This document shows positions 33,910 to 41,462 of a stretch of 41,694 nucleotides of DNA, one piece after another. Location of the stretch: assembly GCF_003319115.1 (NCBI RefSeq), contig NZ_QOHF01000033.1, positions 1-41,694 of the forward strand, read 5' to 3'. The translations under genes were made by a program, and so were the position numbers. The number at the start of each line of letters is the position of its first letter. Within the stretch, counting starts at the first letter, position 1. The DNA is from Geodermatophilus sp. TF02-6. GTDB lineage: Bacteria > Actinomycetota > Actinomycetes > Mycobacteriales > Geodermatophilaceae. The notes under the pieces are model-generated. The model was not told where the DNA came from, ran no database searches, and saw only the letters and a program-made list of their open reading frames with translations.

Positions 33910-34533
33910 TCAGCCGCCGACGCCCCGCACGGCGAGGGGGACCGCCAGCGACACCATGACCACGGCGATCACCGCGTCGAGCACCCGCCAGGCCGTCGGC
34001 CGGGCGAACACCGGCCGCAGCAGCCGGGCCCCGTACCCGAGACCGGTGAACCAGACGGCACTGCCGATGGCGGCGCCCGCGGCGAACCACCACCGCAGGT
34101 CGTCCCACGTGGCGGCCAGCGACCCGAGCAGCACGACCGTGTCCAGGTAGACGTGCGGGTTCAGCCAGGTGAGCGCCAGACAGGTGGTCACGGTGATCGC
34201 CAGCCCGGCTCGCCGGTCGTTCTCCTCGGGGACCAGCGCGGACGGGCGCGTGGCCCGCCGGGCCGCCATCAGTCCGTAGAGGACGAGGAAAGCCGCCCCG
34301 GCGCAGCAGACGACGGTCAGCAACCCGGGCGCTCGGGTGACCAGTGCGCCGGCGCCCGCCGTCCCGGCGGTGATGAGCGCGACGTCCGAGCACAGGCAGA
34401 CGGCGACGACGGCAGCCACGTGCTCGGCCCGCAGCCCCTGGCGGAGGACGAAGGCGTTCTGCGCGCCGATGGCCACGATCAGCGACAGGGAGAGGCCGAG
34501 GCCGGACGCGGCGGCGAGCAGCGTGGAGGGCAC
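33910..34533 (-). CDS. lysE: LysE/ArgO-family amino acid exporter
   Basis: The 207-residue protein has six hydrophobic segments of the LysE superfamily, beginning SGLGLSLSLIVAIGAQNAFV LR-type as in LysE/ArgO (the GAQNAFVLRQGL motif), with LTWLNPHVYLDTVVLLGS in the second half. It exports basic amino acids such as lysine or arginine when they accumulate. The divergent gene is an ArgP/LysG-type regulator, the classic pairing from Corynebacterium and E. coli. GTG 34533 lies 6 nt after a TACCGT -10 box, so it is leaderless. Exact substrate is inferred. Confidence 0.92.
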   Translation of the reverse strand: MPSTLLAAASGLGLSLSLIVAIGAQNAFVLRQGLRAEHVAAVVAVCLCSDVALITAGTAGAGALVTRAPGLLTVVCCAGAAFLVLYGLMAARRATRPSALVPEENDRRAGLAITVTTCLALTWLNPHVYLDTVVLLGSLAATWDDLRWWFAAGAAIGSAVWFTGLGYGARLLRPVFARPTAWRVLDAVIAVVMVSLAVPLAVRGVGG

Positions 34534-34539
34534 GACGGG

Positions 34540-34545
34540 ACGGTA
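34540..34545 (-). promoter_or_regulatory. -10 box of lysE (leaderless)
   Basis: Read on the reverse strand this is TACCGT, 6 nt before the GTG start at 34533. Confidence 0.5.
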
Positions 34546-34560
34546 GGGCGACCGCTCCCA

Positions 34561-34582
34561 TCAGCGCTGCTGGTATCGCTGA
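34561..34582. promoter_or_regulatory. Candidate ArgP/LysG operator
   Basis: TCAGCG (34561-34566) and CGCTGA (34577-34582) form an inverted repeat with a 10-bp spacer in the lysE/argP divergent promoter. LysR-type regulators usually bind such interrupted dyads next to the divergent target. Confidence 0.5.
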
Positions 34583-34609
34583 AGAACCTGAAGCAGGTCT
34601 GATGGCCGC

Positions 34610-35512
34610 ATGGAGCTCGACCTCGCCCAGCTCAGGGCGTTGGAGGCGACCGTCGCCGCAGGCACGCTGGACGGTGCGGCGCGGGCGCTGCACCTCACGC
34701 CGAGCGCGATCAGCCAGCGGGTCAAGGCGCTGGAGTCGGCGACCGGCCGGGTCCTGCTGGTGCGCAGCAAGCCGGTGCGGGTGACCGAGTCCGGGCAGGC
34801 GGTGCTGCGGCTGGCCCGGCAGGTGGCGCTGCTCACCGCCGAGGCCACCCGGGAGCTGGTGGAGGACGCGACGTTCGGGCCGGTCACCCTGCCGATCGCG
34901 GTCAACGCCGACTCGCTGGCCACCTGGGTGCTCCCGGCGTTGGCCCCGCTCGCCGGCGACGTCGCCTTCGACCTGCACCGGGAGGACCAGGAGCACACCG
35001 CCGCGTTGCTGCGGGACGGGCGGGTGATGGCGGCGATCACCGCGGACTCCGAGCCGGTGCCGGGCTGCAGCGTGACCCGGCTGGGCGGCATGCGTTACCG
35101 CCCGATGGCGACCGCGGCGTTCGCCGAGCGGTGGTTCCCCGACGGCGTCACCGACCAAGCGCTCACCCGGGCACCCGTGGTGGTCTTCGACCGCAAGGAC
35201 GACCTGCAGCACCGCTACCTGCGCGCCCGGGGAGTCGACGCAGGGACGCCGCCGGTGCACCACGTGCCCGCGTCGACCGACTACGTCGCCGCCGTCCGCC
35301 TGGGGTTCGGGTGGGGCATGGTGCCGGCCCAGCAGGAGCCCGCCGGGGAGCTGGTCGAGCTGGACCCCGGCGCTGCGGTCCACGTCGTCCTGCACTGGCA
35401 GCAGTGGAAGCTGCGCTCCTCGTCCCTGGACCGCCTGGCGGGAACGGTCCTCGCCGCGGCGCGACGGAAACTGGACCAGACGCCGGACCGGACGGTGCCC
35501 GTCACGCGCTGA
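34610..35512 (+). CDS. argP: ArgP/LysG-family LysR-type regulator
   Basis: The 300-residue LysR-type regulator has an N-terminal winged helix-turn-helix (LAQLRALEATVAAGTLDGAA, LHLTPSAISQRVKALE) and the ArgP-type effector domain (LPIAVNADSLATWVLPALAP, FDLHREDQEHTAALLRDGRV, YRPMATAAFAERWFPDGVT, STDYVAAVRLGFGWGMVPAQ). Relatives activate lysE/argO when lysine, arginine or histidine is bound. Divergence from lysE supports the same role. ATG 34610 starts the family's usual MELDLAQL. Its 3' end overlaps the convergent MpaB-like gene by 11 bp. Confidence 0.93.
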   Translation: MELDLAQLRALEATVAAGTLDGAARALHLTPSAISQRVKALESATGRVLLVRSKPVRVTESGQAVLRLARQVALLTAEATRELVEDATFGPVTLPIAVNADSLATWVLPALAPLAGDVAFDLHREDQEHTAALLRDGRVMAAITADSEPVPGCSVTRLGGMRYRPMATAAFAERWFPDGVTDQALTRAPVVVFDRKDDLQHRYLRARGVDAGTPPVHHVPASTDYVAAVRLGFGWGMVPAQQEPAGELVELDPGAAVHVVLHWQQWKLRSSSLDRLAGTVLAAARRKLDQTPDRTVPVTR

Positions 35513-36371
35513 CCGGCACCGCCGCGACGCGCTCGTGGGCGGCCCGCACGATCGGCGACTCCCGCACCCGCGCCGGCACCGCCAGGGCCGTCTGCCGGAA
35601 CGCGCGCACGCCCGCGGTCGCGGCGGCGTCGGTCAGGCCGAAGCCGGGCAGGCCGTAGAGCCGGCGGGCCCACCGCGGCAGCGTGGCCGCGCCGAGCGAG
35701 GCCAGCGTGCTCCACGCGGGCCGGGCGGGGGTGAGCAGCTGCACCCACCCGGGCATCGGCGGGAGCATGACGAACCGGGAGGCGTTGCGCGCGGCCGGGG
35801 TCGCCGCCAGCTGCGGGCGCATCCGGTCCAGGTAGGCCGCGAGGTCGGCGGCGTTCGCCGGCACGTCGGCCTCCACGCAGCCGACCAGCACCGCGGCGGT
35901 CACCTGCTCGGCGACGTAGCGGTCGGCGTCGTCGTGGGCGAGGGGCACCCCGGCGCGGCGGGCGACCGAGAGCAGCGACTCGACCTCGCAGCAGTGCACC
36001 CACAGGAGCAGGTCGGCGTCGTCGACGGAGTAGGTGCGCCCGGTGGTCCGCTCGACCGCGGACCTGCCCCGGTGCAGGCCGCGGACCCGGCGCACCGCCC
36101 GCAGGGCGTCCCGGCGGGTGCCGAAGGTCACCGTCGCCACGTACTCCGCCGTACGGGTCAGCCGCGCCCACGGCTCGCTGGCGAAGGCGGTGGAGAACCG
36201 GTCGACGCCGTCCATCGCGACCGGGTGCAGCGCCTGCAGCAGCAGGGCTCGGATGCCGCCGACGGAGAACGCCGGGTCGGCGTGGATGCGCCAGCTGACG
36301 CTGTCCGGGCCGAAGAACCCGAGCAGGTCCTCCTCGGCGGTGAACTGCTTGATCGAGGGCGTCCGGTTCAC
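35502..36371 (-). CDS. MpaB-like oxygenase family protein (DUF2236)
   Basis: The 289-residue protein matches the DUF2236/MpaB family, haem-binding proteins that include latex-clearing and mycophenolic acid pathway relatives. Visible are DLLGFFGPDSVSWRIHADPA, a His motif LLLQALHPVAMDGVDR, FGTRRDALRAVRRVRGLH, YSVDDADLLLWVHCCEVESL and FVMLPPMPGWVQLLTPA. The substrate is unknown. GTG 36371 overlaps the stop of the upstream alpha/beta hydrolase by 4 bp (GTGA), so the two are translated as a pair, which suggests oxidation and hydrolysis in one pathway. The 3' end overlaps argP by 11 bp on the opposite strand. Confidence 0.88.
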   Translation of the reverse strand: MNRTPSIKQFTAEEDLLGFFGPDSVSWRIHADPAFSVGGIRALLLQALHPVAMDGVDRFSTAFASEPWARLTRTAEYVATVTFGTRRDALRAVRRVRGLHRGRSAVERTTGRTYSVDDADLLLWVHCCEVESLLSVARRAGVPLAHDDADRYVAEQVTAAVLVGCVEADVPANAADLAAYLDRMRPQLAATPAARNASRFVMLPPMPGWVQLLTPARPAWSTLASLGAATLPRWARRLYGLPGFGLTDAAATAGVRAFRQTALAVPARVRESPIVRAAHERVAAVPVSA

Positions 36372-37312
36372 CGCAGCACCTCCGCCTCGTCGCCGGCGCG
36401 CCCGGAGGAGACGGGTACCGACTCCCAGAAGTCGAGCAGGACCTCCAGCGTGCGCGACGGGTTCTCGATGGCGGGGGAGTGGACCGAGCCCGCGACGACC
36501 TCGTACCGGGCGCCCAGCCGGCGCGCCATGTCCGCCTGGGCGGCCGGGGTCCAGGCGTCGTCGGCGACGCCGTGCGCGACCAGCACCGGGACGCCGGTGG
36601 CCGCCAGCTCGGCCACCCGGTCGGGCTCGCCGGTCATCGCGTCGGCCATGCCGCGCAGCCCGGCGGCGCTGGTGGCGAGGAACCGGCGGGCGAGGAAGGC
36701 CCGGGTGGGCGCCGGGACCGCCTGCGCCCGGGGGTCGGTCATGGCCAGCTGCTCGAGCGTCTCGTGCACCAGCGGCACCCCGCCGGCGTCCAAGAGCGGG
36801 GACAGGTGGCCGAGCAGCTCGGCGCGCGGCCCGACCAGCCGGGACGGTCCGGAGCCGAGCAGGGTGAGGGAGCCGAACAGCGACGGGGCGGCGAGGACGG
36901 CGGCCCGGCCGACCAGCCCGCCGAAGCTGTGCCCGACCAGGTGCGCCCCGGCGGGCAGCTCGCGGGCGACGGCGAGGACGTCGTCGCCGAGCTCGGCCAC
37001 CGAGTAGCGGGCCGGGTCGTCCGGGCCCGGCGACTCGAACTGGCCGCGCTGGTCGAGGGCGACGACGCGGTACCCGGCGGTGCACAGCGGGCGCAGCAGC
37101 GGCGCGAAGTCCTCCTTGCTGCCGGTGTAGCCCGGGACCATGAGGACGGTGCCCCGTTCTCCGTCCCCCCCGGTGTCGAGGGCGACGAGCGGCCCGGCGC
37201 CACCGGCGAAGGTGCGGTGCCGGGCGTCGTGGTCGGCGAGCTGTCGCAGGTCGTCGGGCGCGGTGGAGGGGGAGGCGCTGTCGTCGGGGCCGCCGGGCAA
37301 TCCCATGACCAC
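36368..37312 (-). CDS. Alpha/beta hydrolase
   Basis: The 314-residue protein has a full alpha/beta hydrolase core: oxyanion strand VLMVPGYTGSKEDFAPLLRP, GYRVVALDQRGQFES, nucleophile elbow GHSFGG, the acid in VLVAHGVADDAWTPAAQADM and the histidine in VVAGSVHSPAIENP. It lacks a signal peptide and is probably cytosolic. The broad esterase/hydrolase family does not define a substrate. GTG 37312 and ATG 37306 are both possible starts. It is coupled to the MpaB-like gene downstream by a 4-bp overlap. Upstream lies the densest cluster of hairpin elements in the window. Confidence 0.88.
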   Translation of the reverse strand: MVMGLPGGPDDSASPSTAPDDLRQLADHDARHRTFAGGAGPLVALDTGGDGERGTVLMVPGYTGSKEDFAPLLRPLCTAGYRVVALDQRGQFESPGPDDPARYSVAELGDDVLAVARELPAGAHLVGHSFGGLVGRAAVLAAPSLFGSLTLLGSGPSRLVGPRAELLGHLSPLLDAGGVPLVHETLEQLAMTDPRAQAVPAPTRAFLARRFLATSAAGLRGMADAMTGEPDRVAELAATGVPVLVAHGVADDAWTPAAQADMARRLGARYEVVAGSVHSPAIENPSRTLEVLLDFWESVPVSSGRAGDEAEVLR

Positions 37313-37329
37313 CAGTCAACCCCGGCGGC

Positions 37330-37600
37330 GGCCCCCCTGCAGGGAGAAGGACCCCGTCCTCCCCGCCCTCGCGAGCTCGGTGGAAGGACCGCCTCCTCCC
37401 CACCCCTCGCAAGCTCGGGGCGGGACCCGGGAGGCGGCCGGGACGGGGCCAGGCGCGAGCCTGCGAGTGGTGGGGGGCAGGGGCGGCCCCCCTGCAGGGT
37501 CCCGCCGCGAGCCTGCGAGTGGTGGGGGGCAGGGGCGGCCCCCCTGCAGGGTCCCGCCGCGAGCCTGCGAGTGGTGGGGGGCAGGGGGGTCCTTACTCAG
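37330..37600. repeat. Nested and tandem cluster of hairpin elements
   Basis: At 37344-37450 one element with outer arms CCCCGTCC/GGACGGGG is split by a second (37384-37437) with arms CCGCCTCC/GGAGGCGG. From 37455 the core GCGAGCCTGCGAG recurs at 37455, 37507 and 37559, an exact 52-bp tandem period. A left half (GGCCCCCCTGCAGGG) at the start could belong to an outermost copy. The right end adjoins the stop codon of the next gene. No gene is seen in this 284-bp gap. Confidence 0.85.
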
Positions 37601-38724
37601 CGCAGGGCGACGACCCGGTCGGGCAGCTGGGTGACCAGGACCGGGCCGACCGCGGTGACCAGCCCGCCCGGGTCCGTCCCGGCGGCGGTGGAGCGGGCGA
37701 CCTCGGCGCCGGTCGCCAGCTCGCGGAGGACGACGGCGTCCGCCTCGGGCACCGGGACCGGCGTCCCCGGCAGCGGCGTGCCCTCGGCCGGTCCGGACGG
37801 CAGGCCGGTCGCGGCGGTCTGCCAGCGGAGCGCGCCGGTGGCCTGGTCGACGACGGACAGCGTGCCGCCGGCCAGCACGAGCAGCGTGTCCCCGACGCCG
37901 CGGACCAGCACCGGCCCGGGCGCCGGGAGGACCGCACCGAGCGGCGCACCGTCGACGCCGGCGAGCAGCCGCACCCCGTCGTCGCCGGCCACCGCGACCG
38001 TGCGGTCGACGCCGGCCAGCGTCGTCCCCTCGGGCACGTCGCGGGTCCACCGGGGGCTGCCGTCGTAGCCGTCGAAGAGCCGCAGCTGCAGGCCGCCGGA
38101 GCCCCCGCACCGCTGCAGGACGACGACGCCCGCGCTCCCCACGGCGGCGTCCTCCAGCCGGCACCCCTCGGGCGCGGCCTGCCGCCAGCGGGTGTTGTCG
38201 CCGACCGGGTCGAGGGCGACGATCCCGGTCGGCGCGGCGGCCAGCACGATCCCGGCGGTGCTGGACAGGACCACGTCGGGGCGGAACCACATGTTGCGGG
38301 TCCACGTCCGGACGCCGGTCCGCGTCGACAGCGCCACGGCCTCGTCGCAGCGGTCCTCGGTGCGGAAGACGGCGATGACGAGCCCGTCGACGACGGTCCG
38401 GTCGCACAGGTGGGCGTTGGCGCGGGTGTACCGCCAGGCCTCCGCGCCGGTGCCGACGTCGAGCGCGCGCACCCCGTGCTCGCCGGCGACCACCACGCGG
38501 CCGCCGGCCACCGTCGCCCGGGGCGCGCCGTCCGGCGCGGTGGTCGGCGCGGTCCAGACGGCGGAGACGGCTCCGGCCGGCGTCCCCTCGGGGACGCCGG
38601 CCGGTGGTGCGGTGGTGCTCACCGTGGCCGCCGCGTCCGAGCCCCGCCACAGCAGGGCGGCGATGACGACCAGCGCGAGCGTGGCCGCCGTCCACACCCA
38701 CACCCGCAGCGGCGGACGCATCAT
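37597..38724 (-). CDS. Rv3212-like PQQ-type beta-propeller membrane protein
   Basis: The 375-residue protein has a short cytoplasmic N-terminus, one membrane anchor (VWVWTAATLALVVIAALLW) and an extracytoplasmic PQQ-like beta-propeller with repeated blades (VAGGRVVVAGEHGVRALDVG, TGVRTWTRNMW, STAGIVLAAAPTGIVALDPV, GVGDTLLVLAGGTLSVVDQA). Four cysteines in the exterior part (LCDR, RCDE, GCRLE, QRCGG) could pair. The gene next to it is an RhlE-type helicase, as in M. tuberculosis (Rv3211-Rv3212), which supports the assignment. No enzyme motif is visible; a protein-binding role is likely. It is flanked on both sides by hairpin elements, right up to its stop codon. Confidence 0.82.
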   Translation of the reverse strand: MMRPPLRVWVWTAATLALVVIAALLWRGSDAAATVSTTAPPAGVPEGTPAGAVSAVWTAPTTAPDGAPRATVAGGRVVVAGEHGVRALDVGTGAEAWRYTRANAHLCDRTVVDGLVIAVFRTEDRCDEAVALSTRTGVRTWTRNMWFRPDVVLSSTAGIVLAAAPTGIVALDPVGDNTRWRQAAPEGCRLEDAAVGSAGVVVLQRCGGSGGLQLRLFDGYDGSPRWTRDVPEGTTLAGVDRTVAVAGDDGVRLLAGVDGAPLGAVLPAPGPVLVRGVGDTLLVLAGGTLSVVDQATGALRWQTAATGLPSGPAEGTPLPGTPVPVPEADAVVLRELATGAEVARSTAAGTDPGGLVTAVGPVLVTQLPDRVVALR

Positions 38725-38739
38725 CGGCCGCCTCGTCTT

Positions 38740-38816
38740 CTGCAGGAGGGCAGGGCGGCCCCCTTGCAGGGTCCCGCCGCGAGCTTGCGAGCGGTGGGGG
38801 GCAAGGGGGTCCTCTT
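38740..38816. repeat. Palindromic hairpin element between the helicase and Rv3212-like genes
   Basis: The main copy (38757-38814) reads GGCCCCCTTGCAGGGTCCCG, CCGCGAGCTTGCGAGCGG, TGGGGGGCAAGGGGGTCC. Outer arms CCCCCTTGC/GCAAGGGGG match and differ from other copies in both arms at once. A short GC-rich fragment precedes it. The right end adjoins the helicase stop. Confidence 0.8.
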
Positions 38817-40580
38817 TCAGGCGGCGGGCTCGGCCGGGCCGCGGTCGGCCCCGCCGTGGCGGCGCCGACGGCGACGTGGCCGGGCCGCTCCGCCCTCGCC
38901 GGCCTCCGTCGGTGCTGCGGCGGGCGCACTCCCCTCGACAGCGGCCGCGGCGCCGCCTCCGCGGGTGCGCCGGCGTGGGCGGCTCTTGCGGGCGCGGGCC
39001 GGCTGCTCGCCGTCCTCACGGGCCGGGCCCCGCGCGCCGGAGCCATCCCGCCCACCCGAGCGCCGACCGGTCTCGCCGAGGTCCTCGACGGCCTCGGCGT
39101 CCAGGCCCTCGCGGGTGCGCCGCGCCCGCGGCAGCCGGCCGGTAGCGCCCTCGGGCACGTCCAGGTCGGTGGAGACCCACGGCGAGGTGGAGTAGGTCTC
39201 GCGCGGCTCGTCGAAGTCCAGGCCGAGCGCCTTGTTGATCAGCTGCCAGCGGGGGACGTCGTCCCAGTCCACCAGGGTGACCGCGACACCCTCCTGGCCG
39301 GCGCGGCCGGTGCGGCCGATCCGGTGCAGGTAGGTCTTCTCGTCCTCGGGGCACTGGTAGTTGACGACGTGGGTCACGCCGGCGACGTCGATGCCGCGGG
39401 CGGCGACGTCGGTGGCGACCAGCACGTCGACCTTGCCGCTGCGGAAGGCGCGCAGCGCCTGCTCGCGGGCGCCCTGGCCCAGGTCGCCGTGCACCGCGGC
39501 GGCGGCGAAGCCGCGCTCGACCAGCTCGTCGGCCACCTTCTGCGCGGTCCGCTTGGTGCGGCAGAAGATCATCGTCAGGCCGCGGTCGCGGGCCTGCAGC
39601 ACGCGGGCGAGCAGCTCGGGCTTGTCCAGGTTGTGCGCGCGGTAGACGAACTGGGTCGTCTCCGGGACGGTCGAGCCCTCGTCGTTGCCGTGCGCGCGGA
39701 TGTGCGTCGGCTGCCGCATGAACGAGCGGGACAGGGTCACGATCGGGCCGGGCATGGTCGCCGAGAACAGCATGGTCTGCCGCTGCGCCGGCACCATGCC
39801 CAGGATCCGCTCGATGTCGGGCAGGAACCCCAGGTCGAGCATCTCGTCGGCCTCGTCGAGGACCAGCACGCGGACCTTGCCCAGGACCAGCGAGCCCTGC
39901 TCGGCCAGGTCGAGCAGCCGGCCCGGCGTGCCGACGACGACGTCCACGCCGCCGCGCAGCGCCTGCACCTGCGGCTCGTACGCGCGCCCGCCGTAGATGG
40001 CCTGCACGCGGATGCCGCGCTTCGACCCGGCGGTGGTCAGGTCGCGGGCGACCTGCACGCACAGCTCCCGGGTGGGGACGACGACCAGCGCCTGCGGGAC
40101 GCCGTCGCCGCCCTCGGCCGCGGGGACGACGCGCTGCAGCAGCGGGACGCCGAAGCCGAGGGTCTTGCCGGTACCGGTGCGGGCCTGGCCGATGAGGTCG
40201 TTGCCGGCCAGCGCCAGCGGGAGGGTCAGCTCCTGGATGGCGAAGGTCCGGGTGATGCCGACCCCGGCCAGCGCCGCGACGACGTCGGGGTGGACGTCGA
40301 AGTCGCTGAACAGCGGCGCGTCGTCGGCGACGGGGGCGCCGCCGAGCTGCTCGGCGGCCTGCTCGAGCTGCTCGGGGTCCGGGGCGCCGGTCTCGGCGTG
40401 CTCCAGGTCGGCGGCAGGGGTGTCGGTGGGGGTGGGGGTGTTCTCGGTGGAGATCAGTGCTCTCGCCTCTGGTCTGCTGGGGGACCGGCTGCGGCGGCGG
40501 GACCCGCCGCAGCGCGCCTGTCCCGGTCGGGTGTCGCGGGATCGGTTCCAGCGCCGACGCCAGCAGAAACCGGGCTCCAC
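38817..40580 (-). CDS. RhlE-type DEAD-box RNA helicase
   Basis: The helicase core carries every family motif: Q motif region FAIQELTLPLALAGNDLIGQ, Walker A ARTGTGKT, PTRELCVQV, TPGRLLDL, VLDEADEMLDLG, FSATMPGP, and in domain 2 VDVLVATDVAARGIDVAG and HRIGRTGRAGQEG. The Arg/Gly-rich basic C-terminus (about the last 110 residues) is a likely RNA-binding tail. Such helicases remodel ribosomes and mRNA, often in the cold. The start is uncertain. GTG 40580 is the only standard in-frame start, but the first 40 codons look like non-coding leader. A CTG at 40457, behind GAGGCGAGAG, would start LISTENTPTPTDTPAADLEH more naturally. The symbol rhlE is plausible but not certain. Confidence 0.93.
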   Translation of the reverse strand: MEPGFCWRRRWNRSRDTRPGQARCGGSRRRSRSPSRPEARALISTENTPTPTDTPAADLEHAETGAPDPEQLEQAAEQLGGAPVADDAPLFSDFDVHPDVVAALAGVGITRTFAIQELTLPLALAGNDLIGQARTGTGKTLGFGVPLLQRVVPAAEGGDGVPQALVVVPTRELCVQVARDLTTAGSKRGIRVQAIYGGRAYEPQVQALRGGVDVVVGTPGRLLDLAEQGSLVLGKVRVLVLDEADEMLDLGFLPDIERILGMVPAQRQTMLFSATMPGPIVTLSRSFMRQPTHIRAHGNDEGSTVPETTQFVYRAHNLDKPELLARVLQARDRGLTMIFCRTKRTAQKVADELVERGFAAAAVHGDLGQGAREQALRAFRSGKVDVLVATDVAARGIDVAGVTHVVNYQCPEDEKTYLHRIGRTGRAGQEGVAVTLVDWDDVPRWQLINKALGLDFDEPRETYSTSPWVSTDLDVPEGATGRLPRARRTREGLDAEAVEDLGETGRRSGGRDGSGARGPAREDGEQPARARKSRPRRRTRGGGAAAAVEGSAPAAAPTEAGEGGAARPRRRRRRHGGADRGPAEPAA

Positions 40581-40676
40581 CTCGGTGTCAGCCCGGGAGG
40601 GGACCCCTGGGGGTGTCGTCTCCAGCGGTCGTCAGCGCACAGATGCACAAGCGAACCGGGCGGCTCGCCGATTCCC

Positions 40677-40682
40677 ATCGTA
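40677..40682 (-). promoter_or_regulatory. -10 box of the DEAD-box helicase gene
   Basis: Read on the reverse strand this is TACGAT. Transcription would start near 40670, giving a 5' leader of about 90 nt (GTG start) or over 200 nt (CTG start). Confidence 0.5.
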
Positions 40683-40698
40683 ACCGGCGCACCGGTTA
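40681..40698. promoter_or_regulatory. Palindromic operator in a divergent promoter
   Basis: TAACCGG and CCGGTTA face each other across CGCA, an 18-bp perfect dyad. It overlaps the -10 boxes of both the helicase (40677-40682) and the ferritin-like gene (40697-40702), so a bound protein could block both promoters. Confidence 0.6.
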
Positions 40699-40702
40699 GC
40701 CT
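40697..40702 (+). promoter_or_regulatory. -10 box of the ferritin-like gene
   Basis: TAGCCT gives a leader of about 75 nt, ending with GGGAGC (40773-40779 region) before GTG 40785. Confidence 0.45.
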
Positions 40703-40784
40703 CCGTGCGCCGCGCGCCCAGCAGACCCTCCGCCCACCCGTCCGAGGGACGCGCCACCGATGCCGCCGAGCCCGGGAGCTGCCA

Positions 40785-41435
40785 GTGAACGCGGTCGACC
40801 AGGGAGCCGTCGTCGACCTGCTGGGGGTGCTGGCCTACGCGGAGCTGACCGCGTTCGACCGGCTGGCCGAGGACGCCCGACTGGCGCCCACGCTCGCCGG
40901 CCACGCGGCGCTGGCGCAGATGGCCGCCGCGGAACTCGGCCACCACGCCCGGCTCACCGCCCGGCTCGCCGAGCTCGGCGCCGACCCGACCGCGGCGATG
41001 GCCCCCTTCGTCGCCGCGCTCGACGCCTTCCACGACAGCACCCGGCCGCACACCTGGCTCGAGGGGCTGGTCAAGGCCTACGTCGGCGACGGGCTGGCCG
41101 GCGACTTCTACCGGGAGATCGCGGCGTTCCTGCCCGACCCGGACCGCGCGCTCATCCTCGACGTCCTCGCCGACACCGGCCACGCCGACTTCGCCGTCCG
41201 CGAGGTGCGGGCGGCGATCGCCACGAACCGCACCCTCTCCGGTCGGCTGGCGCTGTGGGGACGGCGGCTGGTCGGCGAGGCGATCACCCAGTCCCAGGCG
41301 GTCATCGCCGAACGCGACCGGCTCGCCCGGCTCATCATCGAGGGCACGGGGGACTTGGCCGGGGTCGGCCGGCTCGTCGAGCGGATCACCGCCGCGCACA
41401 CCAAGCGGATGAGAGCTCTCGGGCTGAACCCGTGA
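40785..41435 (+). CDS. Ferritin-like fold protein (MiaE-like superfamily)
   Basis: The 216-residue all-helical protein resembles the ferritin-like family found beside rhlE in mycobacteria. Helix 1 has DLLGVLAYAELTAFDRLAED and helix 2 AALAQMAAAELGHHARLTAR; their Glu and ExxH residues could bind a di-iron centre. The second half has FYREIAAFLPDPDRALILDV and HADFAVREVRAAI, again with Glu/His in helices. The superfamily includes MiaE-type tRNA hydroxylases, but a specific reaction is not supported here. GTG 40785 has GGGAGC 7 nt upstream. It is divergent from the helicase across the TAACCGG dyad, suggesting joint control. Confidence 0.8.
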   Translation: MNAVDQGAVVDLLGVLAYAELTAFDRLAEDARLAPTLAGHAALAQMAAAELGHHARLTARLAELGADPTAAMAPFVAALDAFHDSTRPHTWLEGLVKAYVGDGLAGDFYREIAAFLPDPDRALILDVLADTGHADFAVREVRAAIATNRTLSGRLALWGRRLVGEAITQSQAVIAERDRLARLIIEGTGDLAGVGRLVERITAAHTKRMRALGLNP

Positions 41436-41462
41436 CCGTCACATCGCGGTCCTACCGGACCG

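Noticed and set aside
37330..37600. A CRISPR array
   Set aside because: The repeats are regular (52 bp) but there are no unique spacers, and no cas genes are nearby. The RecB-like nuclease at 32906 has Cas4-like cysteines but stands alone.
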